Origin: Scytalidium lignicola
Lineage: Eukaryota > Ascomycota > Leotiomycetes
Direction of reading: 5' to 3'
NCBI GenBank assembly: GCA_002812745.2
Contig: NCSJ02000328.1
Location: 1 to 45,751, forward strand
Length of the DNA: 45,751 nt
Position numbers and translations under genes: made by a program. Positions 43,748 to 45,751 of the stretch are shown here, in pieces (the stretch's first letter is position 1; each line of letters opens with the position of its first letter). The notes under the pieces are model-generated. The model worked only from the letters and a program-made list of their open reading frames with translations. It had not been told where the DNA came from and did not search any database.

Positions 43748-44890
43748 TTATTCCTCTTCTTCTTCTAAGGAGTTCCTTTCCTTGTTCAAGCTTTCCTCCT
43801 CTAAAGATTCTGACAAGATATTCATAATTCTTAGGATTCTTATAACTCTAACTTTAACTGATAAGCTCAACTTAGTGTCCTTCTTATGAGTATTTGCTAT
43901 ATACCCAGAAAATCCACACTTGAAACACAATTTATTCTTTCTTCTGTTGTCAAGTTCTTCAGGAGAAATTCTAAAGGAATTCTCCTTTTTGCTTTTTCCT
44001 CCAAAGTATTTCTTTCCCTTCCCTTTAAAGGTTTTTCCTTTCTTCATAATGTCTAACTTCATAGGGTCTTCACAATCCTTCTTGCTGTCAGTCTTTCTTT
44101 GATTGAAATATAATTTACCCTTTTTGTCCAGGATCATCTTGTATTATTCATTCCCAATCTTGATTGACAAATTCACAAGGGCATCGAATGTAATAACCAC
44201 AAGTCGATAGTATAACTTCTCTTTGATAGAGTCCTTCAAACCAGTTCTATATTAGTGTATATATACTTCTTCTCCTCAGTTAACTAATACTATATACTAG
44301 CGATAAAGCATTGCATACTTACTAGGGTTTTTAGTTTGTTTAAGATAAGCCAATCGTCTTTCAACATTCCTTTTTTCGTCAACATCCTTATATAAACGTT
44401 TAAGTTCTCCTATGTAGTTTTCCTAACTCCTAAGGATGTTTCTCATTCCTTAGTTCATTGTTCCTCCGTTTGTAGCAAACCATTCATCCTTAAAAAGTTG
44501 AAACCAAGTTTCAGTTACTCCTCTTAAGTATGTGGATACTTACAGAACCTTATGTGTATCTCCAGGTAGTAAGTGATTATTCAACACCAAATAAGTTCTT
44601 GTCTAAGCAAGATATACTTTAAGCTTCTTTCTGTCCTTATAAAACAAATCTGGCCTGGTGATTTTAACTTCTCTAGATGTTATCATTAGAACTTGTTCAA
44701 CATTGTCTTCTAGCTCAAAATTTAAATCAAAGTCTAGGCTTAAAGCTCTTGATACTTGAACTAGTTCTAGGTCAGGTTTAAGTAATGAAGATGTTAGCTT
44801 CTTCTCCAAAGCCCTTGACAATTCTTCAACAGTTGATCTTTTTGTTGATTTAGTAAGTTGCTTTAGTAGTATAACAACTTCTTCTAACAT
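43748..44890 (-). pseudogene. gag remnant with CCHC zinc knuckle
   Basis: The frame from 44890 (MLEEVVILLKQL) carries a capsid-like region with TWFQLFKDEW and an EELKRLYKDV-type helix, then stops, and resumes at 44137 as a Lys-rich stretch. It ends with NKLCFKCGFSGYIANTHKKD, a C-x2-C zinc knuckle whose His and last Cys are now Tyr and Thr. Several TAA/TAG codons interrupt. Not functional. Confidence 0.7.
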
Positions 44891-45106
44891 TCCTTTTTAG
44901 ATGTTAGTTTCCTTGATAATCTAGTCCTCACCTTAATCTTCTTCAGAACTATCTTCTGAACTTTCCTCAAATACTTCCTCAGATTCTTCTTCAGATTCTT
45001 CTTCAGAGCCTTCTTCAAAATCTTCTTCAGGTTATTATTTGTTGTTATTATCTACTAGTATACTTGTTTTCAAATCCTAATTCATCAAGATAAGTAATAT
45101 TCAAAA

Positions 45107-45465
45107 TGTTACAAAATTACACTATTTAAGTCATTGGATAACCAAGAGTAAGGTAAATGTTCAAGGATAATAAAAACGTATAATATACAAGCAAGTTACT
45201 AGGTCAAAGGTAAGATACAATAATATATTTAAGTTGAACACGAGGAGTCTACTCTCATATTCTTATAGTATACTTATATAGATAATGAAATACAGTTAGA
45301 CCCCTGGACCCCCAGGTCCTTAAGTCCTAAACTGATGGACCCTGGACCCCCCAGGTCCTAGGTCCTCATCACGTGACTGTCTAATTGTTAGGTTCTCTTG
45401 TACAACATACTTGTACCGAGCCTCAGGCTTACACCAATTAGCGTGTTACGGTAAAACCTATAACA
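45107..45465 (-). repeat. Gypsy LTR, inverted copy of the left LTR
   Basis: 359 bp, TGTTA (45465) to TAACA (45107) on the minus strand. It aligns with 1113-1468 over its full length, sharing blocks such as AGTAGACTCCTCGTGTTCAA and a GC-rich GGACC/GGTCC core (45300-45370). Many differences are C-to-T on this copy, so it is the more RIP-affected. The gag interior follows at lower coordinates, so this is the 5' LTR of the truncated element. Confidence 0.88.
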
Positions 45466-45751
45466 CTTCTTCTTCTAATGAGTTTCCTTCTTTATTTTCA
45501 GAGTCTTCCTCTTCTGAAGATTTTGATGAGATATTTATGATTTTCAGGATTCTTATAACTTTAACTTTAATTGTTATACTTAACTTGTTGTCCTTCTTAT
45601 AAGTATTTGCTATATGTCTAAGAAGTTTATACTTAAAACATAATTTGTTCTTTCTTTTTTTTGTCAAGTTCTTCAGAGGAAATTCTAAAGGAGTTCTCTT
45701 TCTTACTTCTTCCTTTAAAGTACTTCTTTCCTTTCCTTTTAAANGTTTTTC
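45466..45751 (-). mobile_element. Second gag copy, cut by the LTR
   Basis: Minus-strand sequence parallel to 43765-44060: a Lys-rich run, KNKLCFKYKLLRHIANTYKKD (a degraded zinc knuckle), and an acidic end SLEEEVL directly against the LTR at 45465. In the other copy the same place reads SLEEEEE and continues, so the LTR interrupts this gag. It continues past the window. One N near the end. Confidence 0.75.

Larger units (their letters stand above)
42290..45106 (-). mobile_element. Internal region of a Ty3/gypsy element, truncated after the protease
   Basis: Read on the minus strand from the LTR inward: an acidic, repetitive segment (GAAGAATCTGAAG-like, about 44960-45035), gag (44890-43748), a linker, then the aspartic protease (about 42733-42300). 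RT, RNase H and integrase are missing. The last recognisable block, YQVIL, corresponds to the start of the ILGMPWL motif, so the element ends near 42300. Strong A/T bias and scattered TAA/TAG codons mark RIP decay. It has the same LTR family as the left element but the opposite orientation. Confidence 0.8.

Overview
The window is nuclear DNA of a filamentous ascomycete (Pezizomycotina). The evidence is short 45-110 nt introns with GT..AG ends and CTAAC/CTGAC-like branch sites, fungus-specific families (HET, DUF7708/NACHT STAND, DASH Spc19, Ipi3, group III histidine-kinase HAMP units), and AT-rich transposon blocks with C-to-T and G-to-A decay typical of repeat-induced point mutation (RIP). I cannot name the genus; a Leotiomycetes-like genome is a guess.

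Layout. Both ends are RIP-degraded Ty3/gypsy chromovirus DNA. On the left are the integrase C-terminus, a chromodomain and a complete LTR (1113-1468, plus strand) that abuts a broken pogo/Fot-type transposase. On the right are an LTR of the same family in inverted orientation (45107-45465, minus strand), gag, a protease remnant, and part of a second gag copy. Between them lie: a secreted PEBP-like gene; a dead MFS transporter; an EthD-domain gene; a HET-domain gene; a 7-exon 4-coumarate-CoA-ligase-like gene with a PTS1-like end; a piggyBac relic; a head-to-head pair of a Rad5/Rad16-like SNF2 ATPase and a STAND NTPase; a large single-pass membrane protein with an EGF-like motif behind a long promoter region; two tandem secreted alpha/beta hydrolases; a head-to-head housekeeping pair (IPI3 and DASH SPC19); a small repeat-containing ORF; and an isolated HAMP-repeat ORF.

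Interpretation. The core genes (IPI3, SPC19) sit beside accessory genes of the kinds fungi use for self/non-self recognition (HET, STAND) and specialised metabolism or catabolism (EthD, CoA ligase, MFS). The MFS nonsense codons look like C-to-T changes, as does one stop in the SNF2 gene, so RIP-like decay may reach beyond the transposons. Isolated N characters after homopolymers, and a one-base gap in an A run of the STAND gene, suggest assembly errors, so some apparent breaks may be artefacts. I derived the multi-exon models by hand; each multi-exon model closes in frame once the stated N or indel is allowed for. The items most worth follow-up are the STAND protein with C2H2 fingers plus an unfamiliar C-terminal module and its SNF2 partner, the HAMP-only ORF, and the retrotransposon with an apparent antisense relic before its 3' LTR.
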